A stretch of 64,000 nucleotides of DNA, taken from Fallopia convolvulus. Taxonomy: Eukaryota > Streptophyta > Magnoliopsida > Caryophyllales > Polygonaceae. The notes beneath the pieces are model-generated. The model saw only the letters and a list, made by a program, of their open reading frames with translations. It had not been told where the DNA came from and did not search any database. The stretch spans positions 11,145,338 through 11,209,337 of the forward strand of contig OZ024735.1 of NCBI GenBank assembly GCA_964016875.1. The letters are read 5' to 3'. Shown piece by piece: positions 44,277 to 55,296 of the stretch (position 1 is the first letter of the stretch; the number at the start of each line of letters is the position of its first letter). The position numbers and the translations under genes are program-made.

Positions 44277-44645
44277 TTATTCATTGTATTTTGAAAGACA
44301 CGTTAGTATGTAGGAAGAAAACGGTCTAAGGTTCAAGTCCCCAGCTTGACACCCGAATTTTATATTTATTTTTTTTCACCTCCTCATGATAAATAGAATA
44401 TTTTATACAATTAAATTTTCACATGCATTTTATTACTGATAATTATTTCATTATAATTTTCTTACATAAATAAGACTCATATTAATGACCTTTTAATATG
44501 ATCTTTAAAGTTATATTTTATTTTATAACATTTTAAAATGTTATAAAATAACAACCTTATGAAATAAAATATTCAAATATTTTATTAAATTATAGGAAAT
44601 GTGAAAATTACATTTTTGCCCTTTACAAAAATGAGGGATATTATA
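44277..44645 (-). repeat. 3' LTR of the Tekay-like element, part 4 (LTR start)
   Basis: Matches 53590-53960. On the minus strand it starts TATAATATCCCTC, where the 5' LTR has TGTAATATCCCTC, so the TG terminus has mutated. Confidence 0.87.
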
Positions 44646-44789
44646 ATAGTACCCCCTTAAAAATAGTTTCGTCCCCGAAACTAGCTTAAACCCAACCCGG
44701 ATCCATACGGAAACAAGAGATAGATCCTTACAAAAATGGGGGTTGCTACAATAGTACCCCCTTAAAAATAGTTTCGTCCCCGAAACTAG
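44646..44789 (-). repeat. duplicated polypurine tract and LTR edge
   Basis: A 39-bp block containing AAGGGGGTACTAT (minus) occurs at 44646-44684 and 44751-44789. The inner copy is followed by TGTAGCAACCCCCATTTTTG, which looks like the first bases of a related LTR. Two purine-tract/LTR edges thus lie in tandem. Confidence 0.75.
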
Positions 44790-44819
44790 GCTGAGAACAA
44801 TTCTGGGAAACGAACTTGC

Positions 44820-45283
44820 ATATCCTACTCAGTTTCCCAAGTCTCCCATGTGACTCCATCACCCTCGTCACGAGCCCACAAAATTCTGACCAACGGAACC
44901 TCTTTATTACGCAAACTCTTCACGCGTCGCTCTAACACACGGACAGGCTTTTCCTCATACGTACCATTAGCCTATATCTCGACATCCTCATAGTTCAAGA
45001 CATGAGAATCATCTGAAACATATTTCCGAAGTAGAGACACATGAAACACATTATGAACGGGGTGAGCAGATGGAGGCAAAGCAAGACGATATGCTAAGTT
45101 GCCAACTCGTTCCAGTATCTCAAAGGGTCCAACATATCGAGGATTGAGCTTTCCTCGTTTTCCAAAACGAAACACACCCTTCGATGGTGAAACACGAACA
45201 AACACCTTTTCACCTACTTCAAACTGAACTGGACGCCGCTTGAGATCAGCATACGACTTTTGACGACTCTGCGCCGTAAGCAT
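44820..45283 (-). pseudogene. integrase C-terminus and chromodomain of the Tekay-like element
   Basis: Frame from 45283 encodes the end of integrase with the GPY/F-type module (RYVGPFEILERVGNLAYRLA; VFHVSLLRKYV). A TAG at 44972-44974 follows EDVEI, and the same frame then gives KPVRVLERRVKSLRNKEVPL, VRILWARDEGDGVTWE, a chromodomain of the Tekay type that in such elements targets integration to heterochromatin. The stop separates the chromodomain from integrase. Confidence 0.82.
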
Positions 45284-45460
45284 CCTTTGTCATATGAGAG
45301 CCACCTCAGCAGCAGTTCTCTCGACTAACTCTGGTCCAAGCAAAATCTTATCAGCCGCTTCATCCCAACAAATTGGCGAACGACACTTCCGACCATATAA
45401 AGCCTCAAAAGGAGCCATTTTAATCGTCGAATGCCAACTGGTTGTTATAAGTGAACTCTA

Positions 45461-46411
45461 TTAAAGCCAAGTTGTGCTCCAACTGATAGAACGATCGAGT
45501 ACACAAGCCTTGAGCATGTCTTTAAGTGTTTGAATAGTCCGCTCAGATTGGCCGTCAGTTTGAGGGTGAAATGCAGTGCTGAAATGCAACTCCGTACCCA
45601 TGGCCTTGTGTAACTCCTTCCAGAATCGGGACATAAAATGACCATCACAATTGGATACAATAGTTTTCGGTGTCCCATGTAAACGTACAATCTCCTGTAC
45701 AAATACCTCAGCAAGCTTTTGAACTTCCCATTTCATCCTAATAGGAATAAAGTGTGCACTTTTGGTGAGTCTGTCAATTATGACCCAAATAGCGTCTTTT
45801 TGTCCTTGAGTTTTAGGAAGACCCGAGACAAAGTCCATGGCAATATCTTCCCATTTCCACTCAGGAATCGGTAAAGGTTGCAACTCACCACCAGGTCGCT
45901 TATGTTCGATTTTGACCTTCTGACAGATCAAGCATCGTGCCACAAACTCGGCCACATCCTGCTTCATGTTGGGCCACCAGAAGTTCTTCCGTAAGTCTTT
46001 GTACATCTTACTCGACCTGGGATGCACAGAATAAGCAGAGGTATGCGCTTCTCGCAAAATAGAAGTTCGAAGATCTTCAACTGCTGGCACGCAAATGCGG
46101 TTCTGAAACCACAACGACCCGTCGTCCTGAATTATGAAACCAGGTGCTTTTCCATCTTGCACCTCACTACTGATTTTGATCAACACAACGTCTTCGGCCT
46201 GGTGCTCTTTAATCTGATTCAGTAACTCGGCCTGAATCTCAAGCATATTCAAGCCGCCCTGTTGTCTACCAAACCACACTTCAATTTCACAACTGATTAT
46301 TTCCTTCTGCAGCTCTGGCTGGGTTGTGAGCATAGCCACCATAGCTTCTTGAGTGGTCTTACGACTCAGTGCATCAGCGACAACGTTGGCCTTGCATGGA
46401 TGATACAACAA
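45461..46411 (-). pseudogene. integrase of the Tekay-like element
   Basis: Begins in the RNase H end motif (NVVADALSRKT), then the HHCC zinc finger (HTSAYSVHPRSSKM; CLICQKVK) and the DDE core: MDFVSGLPKTQG, VSNCDGHFMSRFWKEL, HPQTDGQSERTIQTLKDM. The second catalytic region reads SNCDGHF where SDRDxxF is usual. A frameshift near 45480 detaches the C-terminal part. Confidence 0.9.
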
Positions 46412-47050
46412 CTCGATGTCATAATCCTTAATCAGCTCTAACCACCTTCATTATCTCATGTTCAACTCTTTCTGTGTGAACACATACTTCAAGCTCTTAT
46501 GATCGGTGAATATCTGGCATTTGACCCCATATAGATAATGTCGCTAAATTTTAAGAGCGAACACTACATCGACCAATTCCAAATCATGCGTTGGATAATT
46601 CACCTCATACGTCTTAAGCTGACGAGACGCATAAGCGATTACCTTGCCATTCTGCATGAGCACACATCCCAACCCTTGCTTAGACGCATCGCTATACACC
46701 ACATACTCGTCTGACCCGTCAGGTAGAGTCAAAATTGGAGCACTGGTCAGGAGCTTCTTTAACTCTTGGAAGCTCGACTCACACTTATCGTCCCAAACAA
46801 ACTTTTTATGCACTTCACGAAGCAATTTGGTCATAGGCAGAGCGATTTTAGAGAACCCTTCTACAAACCGCCGATAGTATCCTGCCAAACCGAGAAAACT
46901 GCGCACTTCCTTCACATTCTGTGGCTGTTTCCACTCTGCCACTGCCTGAATCTTCTGAGGATCAACCATCACACCTTCTTGATTGATTACATGCCCCAGA
47001 AAAGCAACTTCTCCCAACCAGAAATCACACTTAGAGAGCTTGGCATACAA
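46412..47050 (-). pseudogene. RT C-terminus and RNase H of the Tekay-like element
   Basis: 47050-46544 encodes the RT connection (MYAKLSKCDFWLGEVAFLGH; GLAGYYRRFVEGFSKIA) and RNase H start (YVVYSDASKQGLGCVLMQ). A TAG at 46544 replaces the Trp before RHYLYG. 46543-46412 continues as IFTDHKSLKYVFTQKELNMR with two adjacent stops (TAA TGA) where QR codons are expected. All are C-to-T type changes. Confidence 0.87.
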
Positions 47051-47117
47051 TTGATTATCTCTAAGGATCTATAGGGCAATCCTCAAATGCTCGGCGTCTC
47101 CTTGTTGGGTGAATAAA

Positions 47118-48200
47118 TTAAGATGTCATCGATGAATACCACCACAAACTTGCAAGATAGTCTCTGAAACAACGATGCATCAAATCCATGAATACTGCGG
47201 GAGCATTGGTGAGTCCGAACGGCATAACCACAAACTCATAATGGCCATACTGTGTACGGAATGCAGTCTTTGGTATGTCTTCCTCACGGATTCTCAACTG
47301 ATGATAACCAGGCATTAAGTCGATCTTAGAGAATACCTTAGCTCCACGCAACTGATCCAAAAGATCATCAATTCTCGGTAAGGGATATTTATTCTTAATG
47401 GTAACCTTGTTCAACTCCCGATAATCAATGCATAAACGGAAGGTTCCATCCTTCTTCTTGACAAATAACACCGGTGCACCCCAAGGGGAGGCGCTCGGTC
47501 TGATATTACCCTTCTCTAATAGTTCTTCCAACTGTTTCTTCAACTCTTTCATCTCCACTGGAGCCATTCGATAAGGTGCTTTAGAAATAGGCCTGGTTCC
47601 CGGCTCTAGGTCAATAGAAAACTCCACACTTCGGTGAGGTGGCAATCTTGGGATCTCCTCAGGAAAAACATCCGCAAAATCTTGCACAACGGGAATCTCC
47701 CCAATCTCTACCACTTTCTTCTTTTTCGACTCTATATAGCACAAGAAGCCGGTACAACCTTGACGAAGCAACTTGTCTGCCTTCATGGCACTGATTAATT
47801 TCCCATTATCGCCGTTGCGGAAACCTTTGAACTTACACACGTGCTTGCCACTAGACGTCACGGTCACGGTTCTAGTATTAAAGTCTATTATAGCCCCGTG
47901 ACGATTCATCCAATCCATCCCCAAAATAAGGTCATAGGGAGCCATTGGAATACAGATTAGATCGGCATCAAATTTCTTTCCTTGAATACTAATTGGAAAG
48001 TTACTCAGCAGTTTGGTACTAGTAATCTTCTCCCCATTAGGGAGACCTACAACAAATGGCTCGCACGTTGAATTGCATTTCAATCCTAACTCTTCTACAC
48101 AAGTCTCAGCAATAAACGAATGGGTTGCCCCCGTATCAAACAGCAACAAAGCAGATATGGAGCAGAGAGATAGAGTACCTTGCGTAATCTGCGCATAAGG
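47118..48200 (-). pseudogene. protease and RT N-terminus of the Tekay-like element
   Basis: Retropepsin LLFDTGATHSFIAETCVEEL near 48145 and ILGMDWMNRHGAIIDF. RT motifs follow: GTFRLCIDYRELNKVTIKNK, IDLMPGYHQLRIREEDIPKT, MPFGLTNAPAVFMDLMH. The frame is lost just before the catalytic YIDD motif (end reads FRDYLASLWWYSSM, near 47130) and is not recovered until 47050. The protease is in a different frame from gag, with a shift near 48230. Confidence 0.92.
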
Positions 48201-49453
48201 TCGTCGGTGCGGCGGATGGTGTACAACCTTTGGCCCTGACTAGCTGACGTCATGGGGCCCTTTCCCTTATTATGAGCATTTGACTGCATTGACTCAGCCT
48301 TTGAACCTCCATTCGGACCTCTGTTTCCCTGAGCACCCGTTCCTTGACTACCCTGGGACGGCTCACTACCCTTCTTGCGACAATAAACTTGCATATGGCC
48401 TTCCCGCCCACACGCGTAGCAAATTCGCTTACGCTTGGTACATTCCCGGTTAAGATGACCTGTCTCGCCACAATTGTGGCACACAAACTGCCCTCTCTGC
48501 TGAACCGACTGTTGGGAGATCCTTGATTGAGTTGAACCTGACTTGGCCGTTTTAGAACGGTCGTACTGAGATGGAGGAGCTGGCCTCTTAAATCCACTAA
48601 ATTGGGGACCAAATTGTTGTGGTTTTCCCCAACCCTTCATCTTCCTAGCAGATTCCTCTAACGTCACTTCCAACTTGTAAGCTTTGTCCACATACTCCTC
48701 CAAGGTGGTACATGCATTGTTTACCATGTGTGGCTTCACCCTCGGGTTCATCCATTCATGAAACTGTTCCAACTTTTGAGCCTCAGTATCCATCTCTGGC
48801 CCAGCATACTGCAGCAGGTGATTAAATTTGATTGCCAGCTCAAGTACTGTTAAACCCTCATTCTTAGGGTGCATAAATTCTTTCAGCTTCTCCTTCCTCA
48901 TGGCAACGGAGAAGAATCGAGCATACATTTTATCCTTGAACATGGCCCAGTCGAGCCCCGGGTTGTTAGCCAGTCCAGTACCTTCCCACCACTCACTTGC
49001 GCCCTCCTTCAACTGTAGAGAGGCAATGTGCACCTTTTCAGCTTCAGTGCACACCAAGTTACGGAGCAACCGCTCTACATGAGAGAACCAATATGAGATC
49101 TTATAAGGTTCCCCTGTTCCATCATAACTGTCAGCCTTCATCGCTAAAAAGGTCTTTAACGCCTGACTAAATCCGGCGCCATTTCCTGGTGGAGCAACTC
49201 GACGGTTTTCATTACCCAAATGGACTGACTGCTCCATTTCCAAGTCAATCGCTGCTGGTTGAACAACGTTCGCAGCTCGCTGGGCTAAGAAAGCCTGGAA
49301 CGCCTCAGCAATCTCAGCGTCCAACACAAAGTTTGCTGGTGGAATTCCACCTTGAGCTGGTGGTATCCCTGCACCCGGCAACTGTTCCTGATTGCGTGCG
49401 TCGGATCCCACCTGGTTCCCGTCACTACGGGTTTGAGTTTTTGAATTGCTCAT
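48095..49453 (-). CDS. gag of the Tekay-like element
   Basis: ATG at 49453 (MSNSKTQTRSDGNQVGSDAR). An Ala/Gln-rich start is followed by the capsid domain (PYKISYWFSHVERLLRNLVC; EGASEWWEGTG; ARFFSVAMRKEKLKEFMHPK) and two CCHC knuckles, CHNCGETGHLNREC and CYACGREGHMQVYC, near 48480-48390. The last 50 or so codons after RLYTIRRTDDL are out of the protease frame, because of a frameshift near 48230. The body of gag is uninterrupted. Confidence 0.92.
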   Translation of the reverse strand: MSNSKTQTRSDGNQVGSDARNQEQLPGAGIPPAQGGIPPANFVLDAEIAEAFQAFLAQRAANVVQPAAIDLEMEQSVHLGNENRRVAPPGNGAGFSQALKTFLAMKADSYDGTGEPYKISYWFSHVERLLRNLVCTEAEKVHIASLQLKEGASEWWEGTGLANNPGLDWAMFKDKMYARFFSVAMRKEKLKEFMHPKNEGLTVLELAIKFNHLLQYAGPEMDTEAQKLEQFHEWMNPRVKPHMVNNACTTLEEYVDKAYKLEVTLEESARKMKGWGKPQQFGPQFSGFKRPAPPSQYDRSKTAKSGSTQSRISQQSVQQRGQFVCHNCGETGHLNRECTKRKRICYACGREGHMQVYCRKKGSEPSQGSQGTGAQGNRGPNGGSKAESMQSNAHNKGKGPMTSASQGQRLYTIRRTDDLMRRLRKVLYLSAPYLLCCCLIRGQPIRLLLRLV

Positions 49454-49783
49454 CTATATAGATATGAAAAGAACCAATAAATAATCCACAATACTCAAAT
49501 ATAAACCACAATCTTTTGTTTATCCGAAACAAAGATGCATTAAGGTCATAAAACTGATATGTCTCTACAACACACCAAAACCGTCAAGGAAACAACTAAG
49601 AGAACAACCATGTTCAGCAATACAACTCGTGGTAAAACATAAAACTAAAATAACAACAGACTCGATAAAATAAAACTAACAAATCCCCTAAACCCCTCCA
49701 GAAGTAAAACCGCTCCGGTTAACATCCACCATGTCCAACAATGCAGCGTCATAGTTCTCTGGCTCGATCAGTGCACCATTCGC
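49454..49783 (-). other. spacer between extra ORF and gag
   Basis: 330 bases, AT-rich. It continues the extra-ORF frame for some 35 codons after a TAG at 49784 (ANGALIEPENYDAALLDMVD). No other content. Confidence 0.5.
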
Positions 49784-50584
49784 CTAAAGAAGATCCAAAC
49801 CCTGCTCGATCTGGCTCTTCAAAATCTCAATGCTCTCATGCTCCCTGACCAAGCTACTCAATATATGGTGCACGTTAGCCTCGTGGCCATTCAGTATTCC
49901 CTGCCATGTGGACAGGTAGGGACCTAGAACAGCAGCGTCAGCCTGGAAGGGCCTAGGTGTGAAATCACCCATAACAGCACGATCCATCCATGATAAGTGC
50001 TCTTGTACGGGCTCCGCCACAGCCACCTGCTCTACCACTGGGTGTGGAATCGCTGGTGGAACCTCCTTGACGTTGGCAGGTAAGTCAACCTGTTGATGTA
50101 CAAGGTCCTGCTCGTCAAAACGAGGAGGGGACTCAGGAACATACTCTGGAGATTCTAGCACTTCCCCCTTGGGAGTCTCGGGGGTATACTCCATTTACTC
50201 AACCTTGCCCTCGATCGGATCCTCTTCTGGATCCTCCTCTGGATTCTCCTCCTCTTTAGAATCCTCAATCACCACCAAGGGAACCTCGGAAGGATCAGTC
50301 ACAGGGGACTCCACATTGGGCAAGGGCTCCATAGCGTACCCCATGGCGTAAATGGTCTGATCGTCTAGCTCCATCTCCTCATCGGAGTCCTCGATCACAA
50401 TTAGAGGGGCTTGTGGGGAATTGCCCTGAAAGCACTCGCACTCCTCCTGACCAGTGGGTTCCCCCTCCTCTTCCTCAAGAGCATTACGGGCTAGCACCAG
50501 CTCTTGCTCCAGATACTGGAGCTCCTCTCTAGCATGCATAGCCTCAAACTCCAGCTCCAAAACACGGCACTTCGAGCAAGACAT
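49784..50584 (-). pseudogene. extra ORF between primer site and gag (unknown function)
   Basis: Likely ATG at 50584 (MSCSKCRVLELEFEAMHARE); an earlier in-frame codon reaches 50602. The first 50 residues are heptad-like, rich in Leu/Glu (ELEFEAMHAREELQYLEQEL), suggesting a short coiled coil. Then come acidic repeats IVIEDSDEEMELDD and VVIEDSKEEENPEEDPEE. After one in-frame TAA (50195) the second half is Pro/Glu/Val-rich and ends with a helical stretch (LVREHESIEILKSQIEQG). I do not recognise a family. Its place upstream of gag in the same transcript suggests an accessory protein of this lineage. Confidence 0.55.
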
Positions 50585-50659
50585 GACTCTGAGAAGGGAC
50601 ACAGAAAAGAAAAAGGTCAGAACTAAGGATCGACCCTAAGGAATACATTATAAAGTTTT

Positions 50660-50672
50660 GGCTCTAATACCA
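50660..50672 (-). other. primer binding site, Met-tRNA (one mismatch)
   Basis: Minus strand TGGTATTAGAGCC, 4 bases from the LTR end. The C-to-T change is typical of methylated DNA. Confidence 0.88.
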
Positions 50673-50676
50673 TAAT

Positions 50677-53600
50677 TGTAACACCCCCTTTTTACACAGG
50701 GATATTACTGTCAGTGACCCCGAGATTAAACTCTCGAAGCCACCCAAGGCTTATAGTAACTACAGAACTTAACCATAAACTTTAAATAATGCGGAAGCAA
50801 AACATTACATAAATCGATAGAATTGTTTACAACCATACTGTAACAAATATTAAGAATGGTCCTCCCAAGCTGAGGATCCATTTACATCAAAATTATTTAA
50901 TATGCGGAAGCGAAACGAAAACTATGCGGAAGCCAAATAAACTGTAAAGACGGCACGACGAACTTGTCCAACTCCAAGAGATACCTCTTCAATCCTTGAT
51001 TACGACTCCTCCTCCTTATGTGCCGCAACGGAAATACGGTTGACACCAGCCGACCATGCAAGGAAAATAAACGGTCGGGTTAGTCTTGTGACAGACTACG
51101 CAAGTGGGTTTTCTAAGGTGGTTCCTATTTAGGAAGATGTTGTAGTTACTGGAATCGGAATCCGAATTAAAGCCGGCCGAAAATTAATAGCTACCATCTT
51201 CCAGGAAAACGTTATGAACTTTCAGAAAAGGAAAGATGAGACCATCACTAAAGGTGACACCTTAGATTTTAATGCAGATATGTTGGGAATGTGGTTACAC
51301 ACATATCGTTATAGTCGGTTCGTTAAACCCTCGTTGACCCCGCACACCTCAACCAACCTCACCGCATACGTGCTGTGCGAATTCAGATTGGAACCAGATG
51401 ACAACGGAATCCGAGAGCGAGGACGGTTTCCCATTTTGTACCGACCATCCTATCCATATTAATTTGTGTACGAATACACTTATCTGAGTTACTTTTACAA
51501 GTTTAATAATAATTCCACTTGGATTATTAGGTACTTTTATTACGAGAGACAAAGTCTCGGATTACTACTTTACGATATACGGGCACCTAGGTCCCATGGC
51601 ACTTTAAAAAGTGCGAACGTCCCTCAGTGGTTGAGGGATATTGGTCATGACCTTAGCTAGGGTTTTAATCAAAACGACCTAGCGAGAATTAATTATTATA
51701 TAAAATTAATTATTATATAAAATAAGTCCTAAGACTTTACGTTCCGCTCCTTACAATGGAGCTTAATTAAATTTTCACATACAGCATCACAGAGCAATAA
51801 GGCCTACATTCATAACTAATGCAGCCTACAAATATGACTAAGAACAACAGTCATTAAATCTAGGAATGTAAAACAATCCTATGTTCAATTTTATTCACAC
51901 AGAGATTCCCAACATATATTTAAAAAAAAAACGTCATGATATGAATCATGCTTAGGAAACGAATGCGAAAGCAGAACCGATTTCACTTGCCTTGATTTTC
52001 GATAGTTGACTATGAAGCGAACTCACTTGTGGTAGTTCCTATTTTAGTCAATAGCAACATAAATTATCGTCAATTTATTTTGCTAACTCGAAAAGGTTGA
52101 CTTCTAAGAAACTGTACAACACCTAAGTTTATACAGATTATAAACTTATATATTATATTAATATTATCCTTTATATTAATATATAACTAGGTCATGAAAA
52201 TTTATTTACTATTCTTATGATATTATATTACACCTTAATATTTATAAGAAAATATTATATACTTACTTTATATATATTATTATTATTTTAACGTCACCGG
52301 AGTCAGCGAGTTACAATTGAAATTCATTAGTTACAAAAATCTTATACCCCACATGTATACTTTTAGAGTAATAAGATTGTTAATTAATTATTATTATCAT
52401 TATCTGTGTTTTCAATCCAACTAAACCTATTTTTTTTTAAACTAGCAATAGGATCTTATGTATATATAGATATATATCTTTCTCTTTACACTAACAGATC
52501 CGACTATCACAATTCCCAAGTGTACAATTCATATACATTTATATCTTTAACCAAAACGATTCTGTTTTTTTTAACAAAACCCAAGAACCTATTTTGTTAT
52601 TTTTAAAGAACTAAAAACAGCATATATATGTATTATAATCCACAGAAGTTTTATTATTATTAGTACTTATTTATTTTCAGTTAACTACAGACTCTATATT
52701 CCAAACCCAAGACCAGACTATGTTAATTTTATTTTTTTTTATATATAATACTAACTAGCAGAACCGAAATTCTCTTTAAAAGAAATTAACATAATTCATT
52801 TTAAAAAAAATAACATCTACCCTAATCGTAATTACAGAACAACGAGCAATAACATATAGCCGCTTTATCCTTATCAGGACAGAACGACAGTACACCAGTA
52901 TCCATGGCCGCACGCACAAATGGAAGACAAAGAAACCAGATGGCGGCGTAGACGGAGTCGGCGGCGGACTAAGGCGAGCCCCAGCGCCACCAGCCGCACA
53001 CCGTGCCGCACCACCCATGGCAGTACCTGAATCGTGAAACCAACCGGTGACTCGAATAGCACGATCCAACGCCTTCTCCGACCGAAACCGAGAAATCGTG
53101 AACAAATCCGACTCGGAAAACACTCTAAAACTCACTTGTATAGTCTGAATGTGAAAATTGGATGCGTACTGATGTGGATTAGAACAAATCCGAGACCCCT
53201 TAAATAACCCCAAGCCATCTGTCTTGAATTCCGGTGACTGAAACGCCCAAATTAAATTCGCAATTACACCCTTAATCATTCCTTTGTAACGTTTAACCTT
53301 TAATCCCCTATCGAATCTAGTTGAAATGTTTGACCTACATTAATCCGATCTAATTTTGGGGATAAGATCCATCGTCAGCCATTCTTCCTAATTCAATACC
53401 CGACGCCCAAATTAATTTTCAGCCTTAAAACCCACTAATTGTCTATCTTAATCATTATAATAAATTGCTTGTAACGTTTGATGAGTAAATTCGCCATAAT
53501 ATTTGAGATAGGACTAACAGTCGGATCCCACATCTTCCCCCTCCTCTCAAGGTTGAAGATGACATCCATTTAGAAAAGATAAATTAGAAATCATTATTCA

Positions 53601-53960
53601 TTGTATTTTGAAAGACACGTTAGTATGTAGGAAGAAAAGGGTCTCAGGTTCAAGTCCCCAGCCTGACACCCGAATTTTATATTTTTTTTTTCACCTCCTC
53701 ATGATAAATAGAATAATTTATACAATTAAATTTTCTCATGCATTTTATTTCTAATAATTATTTCATTATAATTTTTTTACATAAATAAGACTCATATTAA
53801 TGACCTTTTAATATGATCTTTAAAGTTATATTTTATTTTATAACATTTTAAAATGTTATAAAATAACAACCTTATGAAATAAAATATTCAAATATTTTAT
53901 TAAATTATAGGAAATGTGAAAATTACATTTTTGCCCTTCACAAAAATGAGGGATATTACA
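50677..53960 (-). repeat. 5' LTR of the Tekay-like element
   Basis: 3284 bp. On the minus strand it starts TGTAATATCCCTC and ends GGGGTGTTACA. It is the uninterrupted reference for the split 3' LTR, from which it differs by a few percent. It contains a minus-strand open frame at 52776-53279 (167 codons, MIKGVIANLIWAFQSPEFKT start), also present in the other LTR. No known domain. Confidence 0.92.
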
Positions 53961-55280
53961 CGACCAACCTCGTTAACGACCTTGTCAGGGTCGTTAACGA
54001 ACCTGGGTAAAACACGAACACAAAATAACGAACAATCTAAAACGCAGGTTCGGTACTGAGTCAAAGGAACTCGATAACGAATATTCGAAAGCAAACTCAA
54101 ATAAGAATAAGAATCTAAGATAAGGGTTACCACAACATAGTCATGCACATAAACTCATAAGAAGATAAAGATCATGCATTTAAACAGATAAATTCATCAA
54201 CTTTCGCTGATTAACAAGTAAATCAATCAATTCTCATAAATTAATTCACTCAATCACTTGTTTCGGATCCAAAGCTCGAAACTTTCGTAATCGATTAATA
54301 TCAACCTTCAAGTTAACAACTTTCTCTTTCGATCAAATTGAGAACTCAAATTACCTCGACTATCGTCTAAGCATAAACACAACAAGCAATCTCAAATAGA
54401 TAAAAGGCATTCAAAACATCAACTCACTCATCAAACATGCATAACTATGTCGGGTTTCAACCTTGATCCTAGATAAGAAAAAACTACTCACTACTCATAA
54501 TAAAGAAAACAAATTCAATAAAAAGAAACATTGAAAACAAAAACCAAACTTACTTGAAATTAATATGAAAAATACCGTCTTACAATATTTTATAGAAACC
54601 GAAAACACAGATTAAAACCGACAAGAAATTCCGACTAACGATCCTGATTCTCTCTCTCGATCGAACCTCTCCGTTATCTTCTCCTCGTCTTCTCGTCCCT
54701 CGAAATATCGGCTCTCCAATAATATTGTCCACCCCTCTCCTAGGCTTAGAATAAGGGTATTTATACTAAGAAACTATCTATTAAAAAACCTAAAAGATAA
54801 AAACTTACTATACTAAAGATAACAAGATAAAAGATATAAGATATAACAACCCTAAAATCAGTTAAAACCCTACCGACACGGAGCCATCGTTAACGACCTC
54901 GCACAGGGTCGGTAGAAATCACGAAAACCTCTTCGAAAAATCTATCTCTAAGCCTCGTTAACGACCCTTACAACTTCGTTAACGAGCCTGTTGTTTGGCT
55001 TTTCTTCTCGATTTAAAAACTTGAATTTCACTTCACTCTCATGCAATCTTCCTTATCTTCATGTTCTTCCGACCTCCACCACAACGCTCAAGTTCAGCTC
55101 AAAAAGCGCTCTTTTCTGCTAAAAAACCTATAAAAAGATACAAAACAGAGTAGCTTTCATACTTCTCACAAAATATGCAAACTCATCCAAAAACACACAA
55201 AACTAGCTCTAAAGGCTACTAAACCTAAACTAAACAAACTAAGAAACACACTAAAAACTATACTAAAAACATGAATATCA
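53961..55280 (-). repeat. 3' LTR of the Athila-like element, truncated by the Tekay insertion
   Basis: Matches 62656-63975 with a few percent differences. It starts TGATATTCATG on the minus strand at 55280. The missing end corresponds to 62504-62655. Confidence 0.92.
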
Positions 55281-55296
55281 AAATACCCCATACTTA
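55281..55296 (-). other. polypurine tract of the Athila-like element
   Basis: Minus strand AAGTATGGGGTATTTT directly before the LTR start TGATATTC, preceded by CTTGAGGACAAGCAAG, a motif common near the 3' end of this group. Confidence 0.8.

Larger units (their letters stand above)
34396..53960 (-). mobile_element. Tekay-like chromovirus with nested insertions
   Basis: Minus-strand element: 5' LTR 50677-53960 (3284 bp), Met-tRNA primer site, an extra ORF, gag, pol with chromodomain, purine tract, and a 3' LTR ending at 44645 that is split by a CACTA-like element, a filler segment and a Pack-MULE. The chromodomain, two zinc knuckles in gag and LTRs over 3 kb fit the Tekay (Del) group. Its 5' LTR abuts the Athila-like LTR at 53961. 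Its other end is damaged near 34396. Confidence 0.88.

Noticed and set aside
44320..44360. GGTTCAAGTCCCC as the B box of a tRNA or SINE
   Set aside because: No acceptor stem or A box can be placed at the right distance. The same bases sit in both LTRs as ordinary LTR sequence.
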